A DNA stretch of 64,000 nt from Devosia sp. (GTDB lineage Bacteria > Pseudomonadota > Alphaproteobacteria > Rhizobiales > Devosiaceae): assembly GCF_017744655.1 (NCBI RefSeq), contig NZ_JAGIAW010000009.1:186001-250000 (forward strand), in the 5' to 3' direction. The position numbers and the translations under genes are program-made. Each line of letters opens with the position of its first letter. The first letter of the stretch is position 1. The notes under the pieces were generated by a model. The model saw only the letters and a list, made by a program, of their open reading frames with translations. It ran no database searches and was not told the DNA's origin. This document shows positions 37,894-46,872 of the stretch, one piece after another.

Positions 37894-38880
37894 TTAGGCA
37901 GGAACGCTCCAGGCGTCGTCGACGGTGACGTGCACCTCTTCGCCAATGACGCGCCGCGTCGGCAGGTCGGCGACGAGCGTGTCGCCATTGGCAAGGACAA
38001 GCGTCGTCTCATAACTCGCGCCGGTATAGCGCAGGCGCAGAACCGATGCGGGCAAGCCGGTTTCGGTGAGACGCGCGGCATTGGGCCGCACAAGCACCTT
38101 GCCTTGGGAAGAAACCGAACCGCGAACAGCAAGACCATGGCTCGCCGATACGAGCGAACCGCGGCCGACAAAACCGGCAACCATGGCATTGGCCGGCTCG
38201 GCATAGATCTTTTCGGGCGTTCCGATCTGCTGCACGCGGCCGCCATCGAGCACGACAATCGTGTCGGCCAGCGCGAGGGCTTCGGATTGGTCATGCGTCA
38301 CAAAAACAATGGTGGCGCCGGTCCGCTTGTGGGTATCGGCAAAGACATCGAGCATGGCGGCGCGCAGGTGCACATCGAGATTGGCCAGTGGCTCATCGAG
38401 CAGGATGATTTTTGTACCCGTGACGAGGCATCGGGCGAGTGCAACCCGCTGACGCTGCCCGCCGGACAGCGCGTCGACGCTGCGGCGCTCATATCCGGTG
38501 AGCGAAACCATGGCCAAAGCTTCGGCCGTGCGGCGCTCGATTTCGTCGCGCCCAAGACCGCGTCCCTTCAGCGGATAGGCGACATTGGCGGCGACATCCA
38601 TATGTGGCCAGAGCGCATAGGATTGAAAGACGATGCCCAGATTGCGCTCCTCCGGCGGCACCATGCGCGCGCCATCGGCCATGACATCGCCATCGAACCG
38701 CACCGCCCCCATCGTCGGCTGTTCGAAGCCGGCAATGAGCCGAAGCAGCGTGGTCTTGCCACAGCCGGAGGGCCCCAGCAGGGCCGTGAACGACCCCGCA
38801 GGAAACTGCAGCGAAATATCGGTAAGTGCCCGGCTATCGCCAAACGACTTGCCGACGGCATCGAGTGTGATCGTGGTCAT
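37894..38880 (-). CDS. ABC transporter ATP-binding protein, FbpC/PotA type
   Basis: A 328-residue ATPase with Walker A LLGPSGCGKTTLLRLIAGFE, Q-loop GIVFQSYALWPHMDVAANVA, signature DALSGGQRQRVALARCLV, Walker B ILLDEPLANLDVHLRAAM and a C-terminal TOBE-like domain (about 240-328). It is the obvious partner of the FbpB-like permease opposite, although it is on the other strand. It also lies 42 bases downstream of the inositol-phosphatase-like gene and could be read from the long ugp-type operon. Confidence 0.9.
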   Translation of the reverse strand: MTTITLDAVGKSFGDSRALTDISLQFPAGSFTALLGPSGCGKTTLLRLIAGFEQPTMGAVRFDGDVMADGARMVPPEERNLGIVFQSYALWPHMDVAANVAYPLKGRGLGRDEIERRTAEALAMVSLTGYERRSVDALSGGQRQRVALARCLVTGTKIILLDEPLANLDVHLRAAMLDVFADTHKRTGATIVFVTHDQSEALALADTIVVLDGGRVQQIGTPEKIYAEPANAMVAGFVGRGSLVSASHGLAVRGSVSSQGKVLVRPNAARLTETGLPASVLRLRYTGASYETTLVLANGDTLVADLPTRRVIGEEVHVTVDDAWSVPA

Positions 38881-38922
38881 CGCGCCTGACTAGAGATGAT
38901 CCGTGACAGTTCAGCGACGCCG

Positions 38923-39756
38923 CTAAACGTCCTCGAACAGCGCCCGCCTGATCTCCTCCCAGCTCTGCTTGTTCGGCGCCGTCAGCAGAAAACCCTCGGT
39001 CATGGTCGGCCGATAGGGTTTTCCATTGACAAGCGCCGCATAGCCGCCGGCCTCGGCATGGATCAGCACACCGGCCGCGTGATCCCAGGGCATGATGCCG
39101 GCATTGAGACAAAAGCTCATCGCCCCGGTCGTCAGCATGCGATATTCCCAGGCCGAGCAGCGCCAGGTCGTCGTGCGCGAAAAGCGCAAGACGCGCGGCG
39201 CCATCTCGGCTTGCAATTGCGGCTCGAACATATGGAGCGGCACAAAACCGTGCATGTCCGAAATCGGCCCCGGCCCGGCCACCGCAAGACGGTTCATCAC
39301 CCCGTCAACCGAGACATGCCAGGCGCCCTGCCCCGGCCGGGCGACGAGGAAATCGCCCATGACCGGATAGTGGATGATCCCGGCAATGGTTCTGCCATTG
39401 GCCACAACGGCCAGCATCGAGCCGAAAGTCGGCACGCCATGGGCAAAATTCCAGGTGCCGTCCACGGGATCGATGACAGCCACGAGTTCTGCCGCACCAA
39501 TCCGTTCGAGGATGGACCTATCCTCCGACACCGCCTCTTCACCGACGACGACGATCCCCGGAAGCCGCTCGGCAAGCAGCCCACCCAGCGCGTGTTCCGC
39601 CGAGATATCGGCGTCGGTGACGACATCGTCGGGCGCGGTCTTGGCCCGCATGCTGCTCGAGGCGACCGCTTCAAAGCGCGGCAGGATTTCGGCTTTCGCC
39701 ACGGCCCGCATATCGGCCATCAGGGTTTTGAGCAGCGCGTCGCTGATTTCGTTCAT
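38923..39756 (-). CDS. Inositol-monophosphatase-family phosphatase
   Basis: A 277-residue Mg/Li-type phosphatase. Metal-binding motifs are VVVGEEAVSED (GEE), AVIDPVDGTWNFAHG (DPxDGTxNF) and C-terminal MPWDHAAGVLIHAEAGG (WDxAAG). All are intact. The family includes inositol-1-phosphatase and histidinol-phosphatase; the context (see the phosphodiesterase upstream) favours a sugar- or inositol-phosphate. Its ATG overlaps the phosphodiesterase stop (ATGA), so the two are co-translated. Confidence 0.9.
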   Translation of the reverse strand: MNEISDALLKTLMADMRAVAKAEILPRFEAVASSSMRAKTAPDDVVTDADISAEHALGGLLAERLPGIVVVGEEAVSEDRSILERIGAAELVAVIDPVDGTWNFAHGVPTFGSMLAVVANGRTIAGIIHYPVMGDFLVARPGQGAWHVSVDGVMNRLAVAGPGPISDMHGFVPLHMFEPQLQAEMAPRVLRFSRTTTWRCSAWEYRMLTTGAMSFCLNAGIMPWDHAAGVLIHAEAGGYAALVNGKPYRPTMTEGFLLTAPNKQSWEEIRRALFEDV

Positions 39757-40592
39757 GCACGTCTCTCGATATAGGCTTTGAGCGCCGCCGGCTGGTCAGT
39801 CTGGATGGCGCTGATCCCGGCTTCGATCAGGCGACCCCAGATCTTGTCCGGGTCCGTCAGTGCCGCCGTATCGGTCCATTCCCCGCTACTAACCATATCG
39901 AGCGTGTTCTTCCAGAGCGCCATGCCGGCCGCCTCGAAGGCCCCGCGATTGGCCGCAATGGTATCGATATGATCGAAGCGGATTTCGCTCATGAACGGTT
40001 TCAGTTCGGAAAGCACCGCCAGCGTCTCGCCGGTCCCGTTCTCGGTAAAGCTCGCCATGGCCATGAAGGGTACGCCGGCAATATCCTGCGCCTTGACCCA
40101 GGCGACATGCTCCGGCGTCATCACCGTGGTTTTCAGATCGACATATTCCGCCGCATCCATGTCGCGCGCACAGGCCGCGACCTCGGAAAACAGCCCGCGA
40201 TCCTTCAAATCGAGATCGGCAAAGATGCGGCCACGAATAATTTCGAGTGCCTGTTTCAGCGTCGGAATGCGCTGGTCGGTCAGCGCGCGCCCTTCCCCGC
40301 CATCGTCGGCGCGGAGGGCAATTGCCTGCAATTCGGCCATGGTAAAGGTCTCGGCATCGCGGTCGATCCCGGCCATGCGCAGCAGGGTATCGTCATGCAT
40401 CAGGAAGAGTTCGCCGTCGGCGCTCTTGCGCACATCGAGCTCGACGATGTCGACACCGATGGCGATGGCATTCTCGACTGCCGAGAGGCTATTTTCCGGC
40501 GCGCCATGCCAGGCGCCGCGATGGGCCACGACGGCGCAGCGGCGTGCGGGATCAGCGATAAAATCCTTATAAGTCATTGGTCTTGCTTTCAT
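39753..40592 (-). CDS. Glycerophosphodiester phosphodiesterase
   Basis: A 279-residue cytoplasmic GDPD; no signal peptide. It hydrolyses glycerophosphodiesters to glycerol-3-phosphate and an alcohol. The motifs are CAVVAHRGAWHGAPENSLSA (HRG, PEN), GVDIVELDVRKSADGELFLM (ExD) and HDDTLLRMAG, with C-terminal GISAIQTDQPAALKAYI. The ATG at 40592 overlaps the stop of the upstream ATPase (ATGA), which supports this start over the ATG at 40577. It completes a UgpBAEC-GDPD operon. Confidence 0.92.
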   Translation of the reverse strand: MKARPMTYKDFIADPARRCAVVAHRGAWHGAPENSLSAVENAIAIGVDIVELDVRKSADGELFLMHDDTLLRMAGIDRDAETFTMAELQAIALRADDGGEGRALTDQRIPTLKQALEIIRGRIFADLDLKDRGLFSEVAACARDMDAAEYVDLKTTVMTPEHVAWVKAQDIAGVPFMAMASFTENGTGETLAVLSELKPFMSEIRFDHIDTIAANRGAFEAAGMALWKNTLDMVSSGEWTDTAALTDPDKIWGRLIEAGISAIQTDQPAALKAYIERRA

Positions 40593-41695
40593 TGGGCGCT
40601 GAAGGCGCCGGGGATGGCACGGCCGGTCTCCGCGTCGAAAAGATGGAGACGCAGAGGCGGGAAGGTGAGCGAGAGATTGGCTTCCACGCCGATATCGGCG
40701 CCAAAGGGGGTGGCGATGCGGAGGAGATTGCCGCCGAGATCGGCGGCGAGAATGGCGTGGGAGCCGAGGTCCTCGCGATAGCGCAGGCTCGCCTTGATCG
40801 GCCCCTCGCCAACTAAAATGTCTTCCGGACGGATGCCCAATTGGTAATCCCCGAAGACCGGGCATTCGGCCAAGACCTGCCCATCGGCGAGCCGCAGCAC
40901 TTTACCGTCGCCGGTAACCGGCACGATATTCATCGGCGGCGCACCGATGAATTTGGCAACGAAGACCGAGGCCGGGTGGTGGTAGATCGCCTTGGGCGTA
41001 TCGAACTGCTCGATCCGGCCCTTGTTGAGGATCAGGATGCGGTCGGCCAGCGTCATGGCTTCGACCTGATCATGGGTGACAAAGACGGTGGTCGCCCCGA
41101 TGCGACGATGCAGTTCCGCCAGTTCCATGCGCATGTCGTGGCGCAACTGGGCGTCGAGATTGCTGAGCGGCTCGTCAAAGAGCAGCACGCCGGGCTCGCG
41201 TACGATGGCCCGGCCGATGGCGACGCGCTGGCGCTGGCCGCCGGACAGTTGACCCGGCTTGCGCGCGAGGAGATCAGAAAGGCCGAGCATTTTTGCCACC
41301 GCCTCGACGCGCTCCACCCGCAGGGGTTTCGGCATGCCGGCGACCTTGAGGCTATAGGCGATGTTCTCGAAGACGCTCATATGCGGATAGAGCGCATAAT
41401 TCTGGAACACCATGGCGCAACCGCGCGCCTTGGGTTCAAGATCCTGCACCTGTCGCGCGCCAAAACTGATGGTGCCGCCGGAGACGCGTTCGAGGCCGGC
41501 AATCATCTGCATGAGCGTGGACTTACCACAGCCCGAGGGGCCGAGGACGACGGTGAATTCCCCGGCGCGCAGTTCCGCATCGAGCGGGGGAATGACCTGG
41601 GTGGTGCCGTCATAGGACTTGCTGACCTTGTCGAGCACGATGGCGGAGGCCGCAGCGCGAATGGCGGTATCGATGCGAGTGTCGATGGCGTTCAT
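40589..41695 (-). CDS. ugpC: UgpC/MsmX-like ABC transporter ATP-binding protein
   Basis: A 368-residue ATPase of the CUT1 (carbohydrate uptake) class. It has Walker A VVLGPSGCGKSTLMQMIAGL, signature QLSGGQRQRVAIGRAIVREP, Walker B LLFDEPLSNLDAQLRHDM and a C-terminal TOBE/MOP regulatory domain (about 235-365). The gene order binding protein, two permeases, ATPase, GDPD matches ugp operons. The substrate class (glycerol-3-phosphate or its diesters) rests on that order. Confidence 0.88.
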   Translation of the reverse strand: MNAIDTRIDTAIRAAASAIVLDKVSKSYDGTTQVIPPLDAELRAGEFTVVLGPSGCGKSTLMQMIAGLERVSGGTISFGARQVQDLEPKARGCAMVFQNYALYPHMSVFENIAYSLKVAGMPKPLRVERVEAVAKMLGLSDLLARKPGQLSGGQRQRVAIGRAIVREPGVLLFDEPLSNLDAQLRHDMRMELAELHRRIGATTVFVTHDQVEAMTLADRILILNKGRIEQFDTPKAIYHHPASVFVAKFIGAPPMNIVPVTGDGKVLRLADGQVLAECPVFGDYQLGIRPEDILVGEGPIKASLRYREDLGSHAILAADLGGNLLRIATPFGADIGVEANLSLTFPPLRLHLFDAETGRAIPGAFSAQ

Positions 41696-41696
41696 C

Positions 41697-42614
41697 TTAC
41701 TTCTCCGAAAGCACGAGCCCGCGCACGAGATAGCGTTGCAGCACGGCGATCATGACGAGGGGGATTATCGAGACGACGACAGCGCCGGCCATAATCAGCG
41801 GAAAATCGGGCATCACGCCCTCCATGTCGGGCGCAAGGCGCGCGAGGCCGACAACAGCGGTCTGCATATTGGGGGTGGAGCTGGCAACGAGCGGCCAGAG
41901 ATATTGCGTCCAGCCACCGAGGAAGGTGAGGACGAAAAGTGCGGCAAAACTCGGCCGCGACAGCGGCAGCAGAATATCGAAGAGGAAGCGGATGGGCCCC
42001 GCCCCATCCATGCGCGCTGCCTTGACCAGATCCTTGGGCAGCACGAGGAAAAACTGGCGGAACAGGAACGTGCCGGTGCCATGCGCGACAAGTGGTGCGA
42101 TCAGCCCGAAATGGGTGTTGAGCACGCTCCATTCGAACGCGATCGGCGCGCCAAACACATTCGCAATGAGGCCATTGAGGCCCGTGACATCAAGCAGGGC
42201 ATTGATGGGCGAGAGGACGTTCGACGCCACCTGATAGGTGGTGATGACGCGGATATCGAGTGGCAGCATGATGGTGGCGAGGATCAGCGCGAAAACGACG
42301 CTGCCCCAGCGGACTGGGAAAAACACCAGCGCATAGGCCGAGATGAACGAGAGCACGCAGGTGACGACGGCGTCGCCCACGGCAACGACCATGGAATTGG
42401 CCATCTGCTGGGGAATGCGCGTCTCCGAAAAAATGCGGATCACATTGGTGAAGAACTGATCGCCGGGATACCAGACGAGGCCATTGCGCAGCATGAACTC
42501 GTAGGACTGCGTTGATGTCGTCAGCGTCAGATACAGCGGCCCCAGGATATAAAGCATGCCGAGGAATAGGACGGCGCTGGCGACGAGATTAAGGGAGCGG
42601 GCGTTTTCGACCAT
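41697..42614 (-). CDS. ugpE: UgpE-like ABC transporter permease
   Basis: A 305-residue permease with six membrane segments. The EAA loop is DLVKAARMDGAGPIRFLFDI followed by LLPLSRPSFAALFVLTFLGG, typical of CUT1 'MalG/UgpE' proteins. N-terminal VENARSLNLVASAVLFLGML resembles UgpE. One base separates it from the ATPase start and three bases from the upstream permease stop. Confidence 0.88.
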   Translation of the reverse strand: MVENARSLNLVASAVLFLGMLYILGPLYLTLTTSTQSYEFMLRNGLVWYPGDQFFTNVIRIFSETRIPQQMANSMVVAVGDAVVTCVLSFISAYALVFFPVRWGSVVFALILATIMLPLDIRVITTYQVASNVLSPINALLDVTGLNGLIANVFGAPIAFEWSVLNTHFGLIAPLVAHGTGTFLFRQFFLVLPKDLVKAARMDGAGPIRFLFDILLPLSRPSFAALFVLTFLGGWTQYLWPLVASSTPNMQTAVVGLARLAPDMEGVMPDFPLIMAGAVVVSIIPLVMIAVLQRYLVRGLVLSEK

Positions 42615-42617
42615 CTT

Positions 42618-43511
42618 TCAGCGCTCGTAATTGATGCGTCGGCCGAGGAAGGCGAACTGTGCCCCCGTCAGCAGCACGACGAAGACCATGAGAATGGCGG
42701 TCTGGGTGGCGGCGCCCGAGAGGTCATAGCCGTTAAAACCGTCGACATAGATTTTGTAGACGAGGAGATTGGTCGAACCGCCCGGCCCGCCCTTGGTCAT
42801 GGTGTCAACGAGAGCGAAGGCCGAGGTAACGCTTTCGGTGAATTCGAGCACGAGCGTCAAAAACACCTGCGGCATGATCAGCGGCAATTGCACATCGAAG
42901 ATACGGCGCCAGGCGCCGGCGCCATCCATGGCCGCAGCCTGATGCATGGTGCGCGGCAGCGATTGCAGGCCCGCCAACAGAATGACGAAATTGAACGGAA
43001 TGCCGCTCCAGACATGCGCGGCGATCAGCATGATGAAGGCATCGGTGCCGTCGATGCCCGGCGCCCAGATGCCGGGAAACCATTGGTTGAGCGGGGACAG
43101 GATGCCGACGAAGGGATTGAAGATGAAGGCGAAGATGACGCCGATGGATGCCCCGGCAACACCCTTGGGCCAGACCAGCACATTGCGCGCCGGCTGCGAC
43201 AGGCGCAGTTGCCGATCGGCCGCCACGGCGAGGATCAGCGGCACCAGCACGGCAAGGCTCGAGCCGATCACCATGAAGATCACGGTGCGCTTGCCCGCTT
43301 CCCAGAATTGCGGATCGGCAAGGACGCGGGCGAAATTGGCCCAGCCGACAAAGATCGAGCCACCACCGAACGGACGCTCCAGGAAGAACGACCAGTAAAA
43401 GGCCTGGAAGATCGGCACATAGAAGAAGATGACGATCAGCAGCGCCAGCGGCGTGACCAGCAGGACCGGCAGCCAGCGATTGGCAAAGAGCGCTTGAGTT
43501 GGCGAGGACAT
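42618..43511 (-). CDS. ugpA: UgpA-like ABC transporter permease
   Basis: A 297-residue permease with six membrane segments, of the MalF/UgpA side. The EAA loop is TMHQAAAMDGAGAWRRIFDV followed by QLPLIMPQVFLTLVLEFTES. The ATG at 43511 (MSSPTQALF) fits the family better than the GTG at 43541. It partners with the UgpE-like permease directly downstream. Confidence 0.88.
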   Translation of the reverse strand: MSSPTQALFANRWLPVLLVTPLALLIVIFFYVPIFQAFYWSFFLERPFGGGSIFVGWANFARVLADPQFWEAGKRTVIFMVIGSSLAVLVPLILAVAADRQLRLSQPARNVLVWPKGVAGASIGVIFAFIFNPFVGILSPLNQWFPGIWAPGIDGTDAFIMLIAAHVWSGIPFNFVILLAGLQSLPRTMHQAAAMDGAGAWRRIFDVQLPLIMPQVFLTLVLEFTESVTSAFALVDTMTKGGPGGSTNLLVYKIYVDGFNGYDLSGAATQTAILMVFVVLLTGAQFAFLGRRINYER

Positions 43512-43577
43512 GGATGCGGCCCAGAATGAGGGGACCGGCACGGAGCATTGCTACCCCGTGCCGTTTCTTACCGAAGA

Positions 43578-44888
43578 TCAGGGGAGCGTGACGCCCTGGT
43601 AGGTCTGCTCGAAGCGGCGCAGCAGTTCGTCACCGCGCTTCTTGGCATTGTCGAGGGCGACCTGCATGGTCTGCTCGCCGTTCCAGGCCTTCTGGGTTTC
43701 TTCCATGAAGACTTCGCGGAACTGCACATAGAAGCCGAGACGCACGCCGCGGCTGTCTTCGGTGCGCGGCTGGTTCATGGATTCGATGCCGATGGCAGCG
43801 GTCGCATACTTGGCAGCGTCGGCTTCGCCTGAGGCTTCGATGGCGCCGAGCACGTCCTTGGTCACCGGGACGTAGCCGGTGGCGGCGGTGAAGGCCATCT
43901 GCTGTTCGGGCTGGCGCAGGAAGTCGAGGAAACCCTTGGCAGCTGCGACTTCGGCATCTTCGTGGCCCTTCATCACATAGATGGAAGCGCCGCCGACCAG
44001 CGTATTGTGACGCTCGTAGCCTTCATACATCGGGGCCATGTCGACAGTGACTTCGTACTTGCCCTCGAAGGCCTTGGCCGAAGCGGCGTAAGAACCCGAA
44101 GACCCTTCCATCATCGCGCATTCGCCGGCATTGAAAGCGTCGGCATATTTGCCGGCCTTGGTATCGACACCGAGGCGAACGAGACCTTCCTTGCGCCATT
44201 CGACGAGGTTGGTCAGGTGCTGAACCACAAAGGTGGTGTTGAGCACATATTCGGCGTCGAGCCCGTCATAGCCATTGTGGTTCGACGCGATCGGCAGGCC
44301 GTGGCGGGCCGAGAACTGCTCAAGCACGCGCCAGGTATCGCCATCGGTGACGAAGGGGCAGGCATGGCCGGCTGCCTTCAGCTTTTCGGCGGCAGCCTTG
44401 ATCTCTTCCCAGGTTTTTGGCGTCTCAGTGATGCCGGCTTCTGCAAGCTGGGTCTTGTTGGTGTAGAACAGCAGCGTCGAGGCGTTGTAAGGTTGCGAGA
44501 AGAGGCGGCCGTCCGAGGTTTCGTAGTAAGCGCGAGCGCCGTCGATATAATTGGCCCAATCGACATCGGGCAGGATTTCCTGCACCGGCACCACGGCATC
44601 GGACAGCATCAGGTCGAGCGTGCCGGCGTCGAAGAACTGGATCAGCACCGGCGCATTGCCCGAGCGATAGGCGGCAATCGCCTTCTGCATCGAGACTTCA
44701 TAGCTGCCCTGGCCGACGCAGGTGACCTTGTCCTGCGACTGGGACGCGTTGAAGGCATCGCACTGGGCGAGAATGGCAGTCTCGACGCTGCCGGTATTGC
44801 CGTACCAGAATTCGAAATCAGTGGCCTGGGCCGCACCGGCGCCAGCCAACAGGGCAGCCGTGGTGGCTGCCAGAGTGAACATTTTCAT
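43578..44888 (-). CDS. ugpB: UgpB-like ABC transporter substrate-binding protein
   Basis: A 436-residue periplasmic binding protein with a signal peptide (MKMFTLAATTAALLAGAGAA, then QATDFEFWYG). UgpB-type features are VSMQKAIAAYRSGNAPVLIQ with FFDAGTLDLMLSDAVVPVQE, the pocket stretch RLFSQPYNASTLLFYTNKTQ, and NAGECAMMEGSSGSYAASAK. Proteins of this group bind glycerol-3-phosphate or glycerophosphodiesters. It is the first gene of a seven-gene leftward operon. An operator-like palindrome lies 60 bases upstream. Confidence 0.87.
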   Translation of the reverse strand: MKMFTLAATTAALLAGAGAAQATDFEFWYGNTGSVETAILAQCDAFNASQSQDKVTCVGQGSYEVSMQKAIAAYRSGNAPVLIQFFDAGTLDLMLSDAVVPVQEILPDVDWANYIDGARAYYETSDGRLFSQPYNASTLLFYTNKTQLAEAGITETPKTWEEIKAAAEKLKAAGHACPFVTDGDTWRVLEQFSARHGLPIASNHNGYDGLDAEYVLNTTFVVQHLTNLVEWRKEGLVRLGVDTKAGKYADAFNAGECAMMEGSSGSYAASAKAFEGKYEVTVDMAPMYEGYERHNTLVGGASIYVMKGHEDAEVAAAKGFLDFLRQPEQQMAFTAATGYVPVTKDVLGAIEASGEADAAKYATAAIGIESMNQPRTEDSRGVRLGFYVQFREVFMEETQKAWNGEQTMQVALDNAKKRGDELLRRFEQTYQGVTLP

Positions 44889-44947
44889 AGATTGCCTCGC
44901 CTGTCATGAAAACGGTCGCGGTGAGCCCCGGTCGACCGACGCTGCTA

Positions 44948-44967
44948 TTACTACACTTTAGGTGTAA
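44948..44967. promoter_or_regulatory. Candidate ROK-repressor operator (ugp side)
   Basis: TACAC-TTTAG-GTGTA inverted repeat (15 bases) extended by TTAC on the left. It lies about 60 bases before the UgpB-like start and shares its TTACxACAC half with the second site at 45057. Confidence 0.5.
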
Positions 44968-45056
44968 CAAATCCATGACAGTGCTGGCAAGGCTGCACGA
45001 CTGTCTCGTCGTTTGGCCGATATCTCCGGCCAGGATCGGTGTTTCGTCGTTGAAAT

Positions 45057-45075
45057 ATTACACTCTTTTGGTAAT
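45057..45075. promoter_or_regulatory. Candidate ROK-repressor operator (autoregulatory side)
   Basis: ATTAC-ACTCTTTTG-GTAAT inverted repeat, 22 bases before the ROK gene start. It has half-site similarity (TTACACT) to 44948-44967. The two sites flank a divergent promoter region. Confidence 0.5.
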
Positions 45076-45096
45076 GAAAGCGGGTGGAGAGAAACG

Positions 45097-46251
45097 ATGA
45101 CCTATTCGCCCGAAACGCTCATTGCCCCGCGTTTTTCCCGTGCCGCCGAGGGTGGCGTCGTCTCGCCCAATGAGCGGGCGCTGTTGCGGCTGATCTGGCG
45201 CAATCCGGGCATGTCGCGATCCGAGATCACGCCCCATATCGATCTGACCCAGCAGTCGGTCTATCGCATCATCGACCAACTAGCCGAACGCGGCATTGTT
45301 GCCTTGGGCGCCCCAAAGCCCGGCGTCGGCCGCGGCCAGCCGAGCCCGACCCTGCGGCTCGATGGGCGGCACGCCTATAGCTGCGGCATCTCGGTCAATA
45401 CCGACGTCATCGGCATCTGCCTCATGGACCTCGCCGGCCGCATCCTTGGCGAAGCCAGCGTTCCCTTGCGCGAATCCAGCATGGCCGAAGCGCTCGACCT
45501 CGTCGCCGAGGAACTGTCCGGCCTGCAGCGCACCAATGCGCTCTCACCAGACAGTTTCTTCGGCATCGGCTTTGCCATTGCCGGCTACCATGTCGGGGGT
45601 ACGCGCTACAATGCGCCCCTGCCGCTCCACGAATGGTCACTGATCGAACTCGGCCCCCTGATGGCCGAATTTTTTGGCCGTCCGGTCTGGGTCCACAATG
45701 GCGCCAATACCGGCACCATCGCCGAATCCATGTTCGGCGTCGGCCGCTATATCAAGCATTTCGCTTATCTCAGCTTCAACTACGGCTTTGGCGGCGGGCT
45801 GATCAGCGATGGCGAACTGCTGCTCGGCGGCAATGGCAATGCCGGCGAATTCTCGGGCATTTACGACGCCGAAGAATCCAAGCGCCGTCCGGCGCTGCAA
45901 TATCTGATCGAGCGGCTGAACCATAATGGGGTCGAAGTGCCCTCGATCAGCTACATGCGGAAATATTTCGATCCCAACTGGCCGGGCGTCACCGAATGGG
46001 TGGAAGAGGTAACGCCGGCTTACAACCGCATGATCAACGCCATCCGCGCCGTCATCGACCCGCAGGCCATCGTCTTCGGCGGCCAGGTCCCCGCGGACTT
46101 GGCGCAGATGCTGATCGCCAAGACCCATATCTTCGATCGGCCCCGCTATGGCGTAAACCGTCCCGGCCCAAAACTGATCGTCTCGGAAATTTCCACCGAC
46201 GCCTCGGCCATGGGCGCCGCCGTCACCCCTTTCAGGGCCGCCTTCTACTAG
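45097..46251 (+). CDS. ROK-family transcriptional regulator (kinase-dead)
   Basis: A 384-residue repressor-type ROK protein. The N-terminal winged helix (about 15-85) has VSPNERALLRLIWRNPGMSR and HIDLTQQSVYRIIDQLAERG. The ROK domain follows. The usual catalytic ENDAN reads VHNGANTGTIAESMFG here, so the catalytic Asp is Gly; the Cys-rich zinc motif after GEF is also absent (EFSGIYDAEESKRR). It should therefore sense a ligand without phosphorylating it. GGAGAG precedes the ATG at 45097. It is divergent from the ugp-type operon, its probable target. Confidence 0.9.
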   Translation: MTYSPETLIAPRFSRAAEGGVVSPNERALLRLIWRNPGMSRSEITPHIDLTQQSVYRIIDQLAERGIVALGAPKPGVGRGQPSPTLRLDGRHAYSCGISVNTDVIGICLMDLAGRILGEASVPLRESSMAEALDLVAEELSGLQRTNALSPDSFFGIGFAIAGYHVGGTRYNAPLPLHEWSLIELGPLMAEFFGRPVWVHNGANTGTIAESMFGVGRYIKHFAYLSFNYGFGGGLISDGELLLGGNGNAGEFSGIYDAEESKRRPALQYLIERLNHNGVEVPSISYMRKYFDPNWPGVTEWVEEVTPAYNRMINAIRAVIDPQAIVFGGQVPADLAQMLIAKTHIFDRPRYGVNRPGPKLIVSEISTDASAMGAAVTPFRAAFY

Positions 46252-46368
46252 GCGGACATCCACAGGGCGGCTTGGTGCTGTTGTCGATCCCGGCGATGGG
46301 GGCTACAACCTTGCCAGGCGTTTCGATCGCAAAAGTCGCGAAAAACAATCCCAGAAAAGAGAGTGCGC

Positions 46369-46854
46369 ATGTCAGGCTTTGCCGGGTCTTTTAAGCTGGA
46401 AATCAAGGTGCTCGATCCGCGCCTTGCCGAATGGGGCCTGCCGAAATACCACTCCGAACTGGCCGCCGCGGTCGATATCCATGCCTGCATCGATACGCCC
46501 TGGACCATTCACCCGCAGGAAGCCCCGGTGCTGGTTCCCTCGGGCTTTGCCATGCACATTGCCGATCCCCATATCGCGGCGCTGCTCATTCCCCGCTCCG
46601 GCTCCGCCCACAAGCGCGGCCTGGTCCTGGGCAATAGTGTCGGGCTCATCGATGCCGACTATACGGCCCAGGTTTTCGTCAGCGCCTGGAACAGGAATCC
46701 ATCCGGCGACCCCATCGTCATCCAGCCCGGCGAGCGGATCGCGCAAATGTTCTTCGTGCCGGTGCTGCGCCCTACCTATGAAATCGTCGAGGAATTTTCT
46801 GTGGCCAGCGGGCGCGGATCGGGCGGTTTTGGCTCGACCGGAACCGGCATCTAG
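46369..46854 (+). CDS. dut: dUTP diphosphatase (dUTPase)
   Basis: A 161-residue trimeric dUTPase that hydrolyses dUTP to dUMP. Five motifs are present: AAVDIHACIDTP, LIPRSGSAHKRGLVLGN, VGLIDADYTAQVFVSAWN, GERIAQMFFVPVLRP, and the C-terminal RGSGGFGSTG. The ATG at 46369 has GAGAG upstream; a GTG six bases earlier is possible. It starts a three-gene rightward run with the DUF2259 and ThiF-like genes. In relatives dut often follows coaBC; coaBC is not here. Confidence 0.94.
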   Translation: MSGFAGSFKLEIKVLDPRLAEWGLPKYHSELAAAVDIHACIDTPWTIHPQEAPVLVPSGFAMHIADPHIAALLIPRSGSAHKRGLVLGNSVGLIDADYTAQVFVSAWNRNPSGDPIVIQPGERIAQMFFVPVLRPTYEIVEEFSVASGRGSGGFGSTGTGI

Positions 46855-46872
46855 CGCCAGGAGGAGTGGCCG

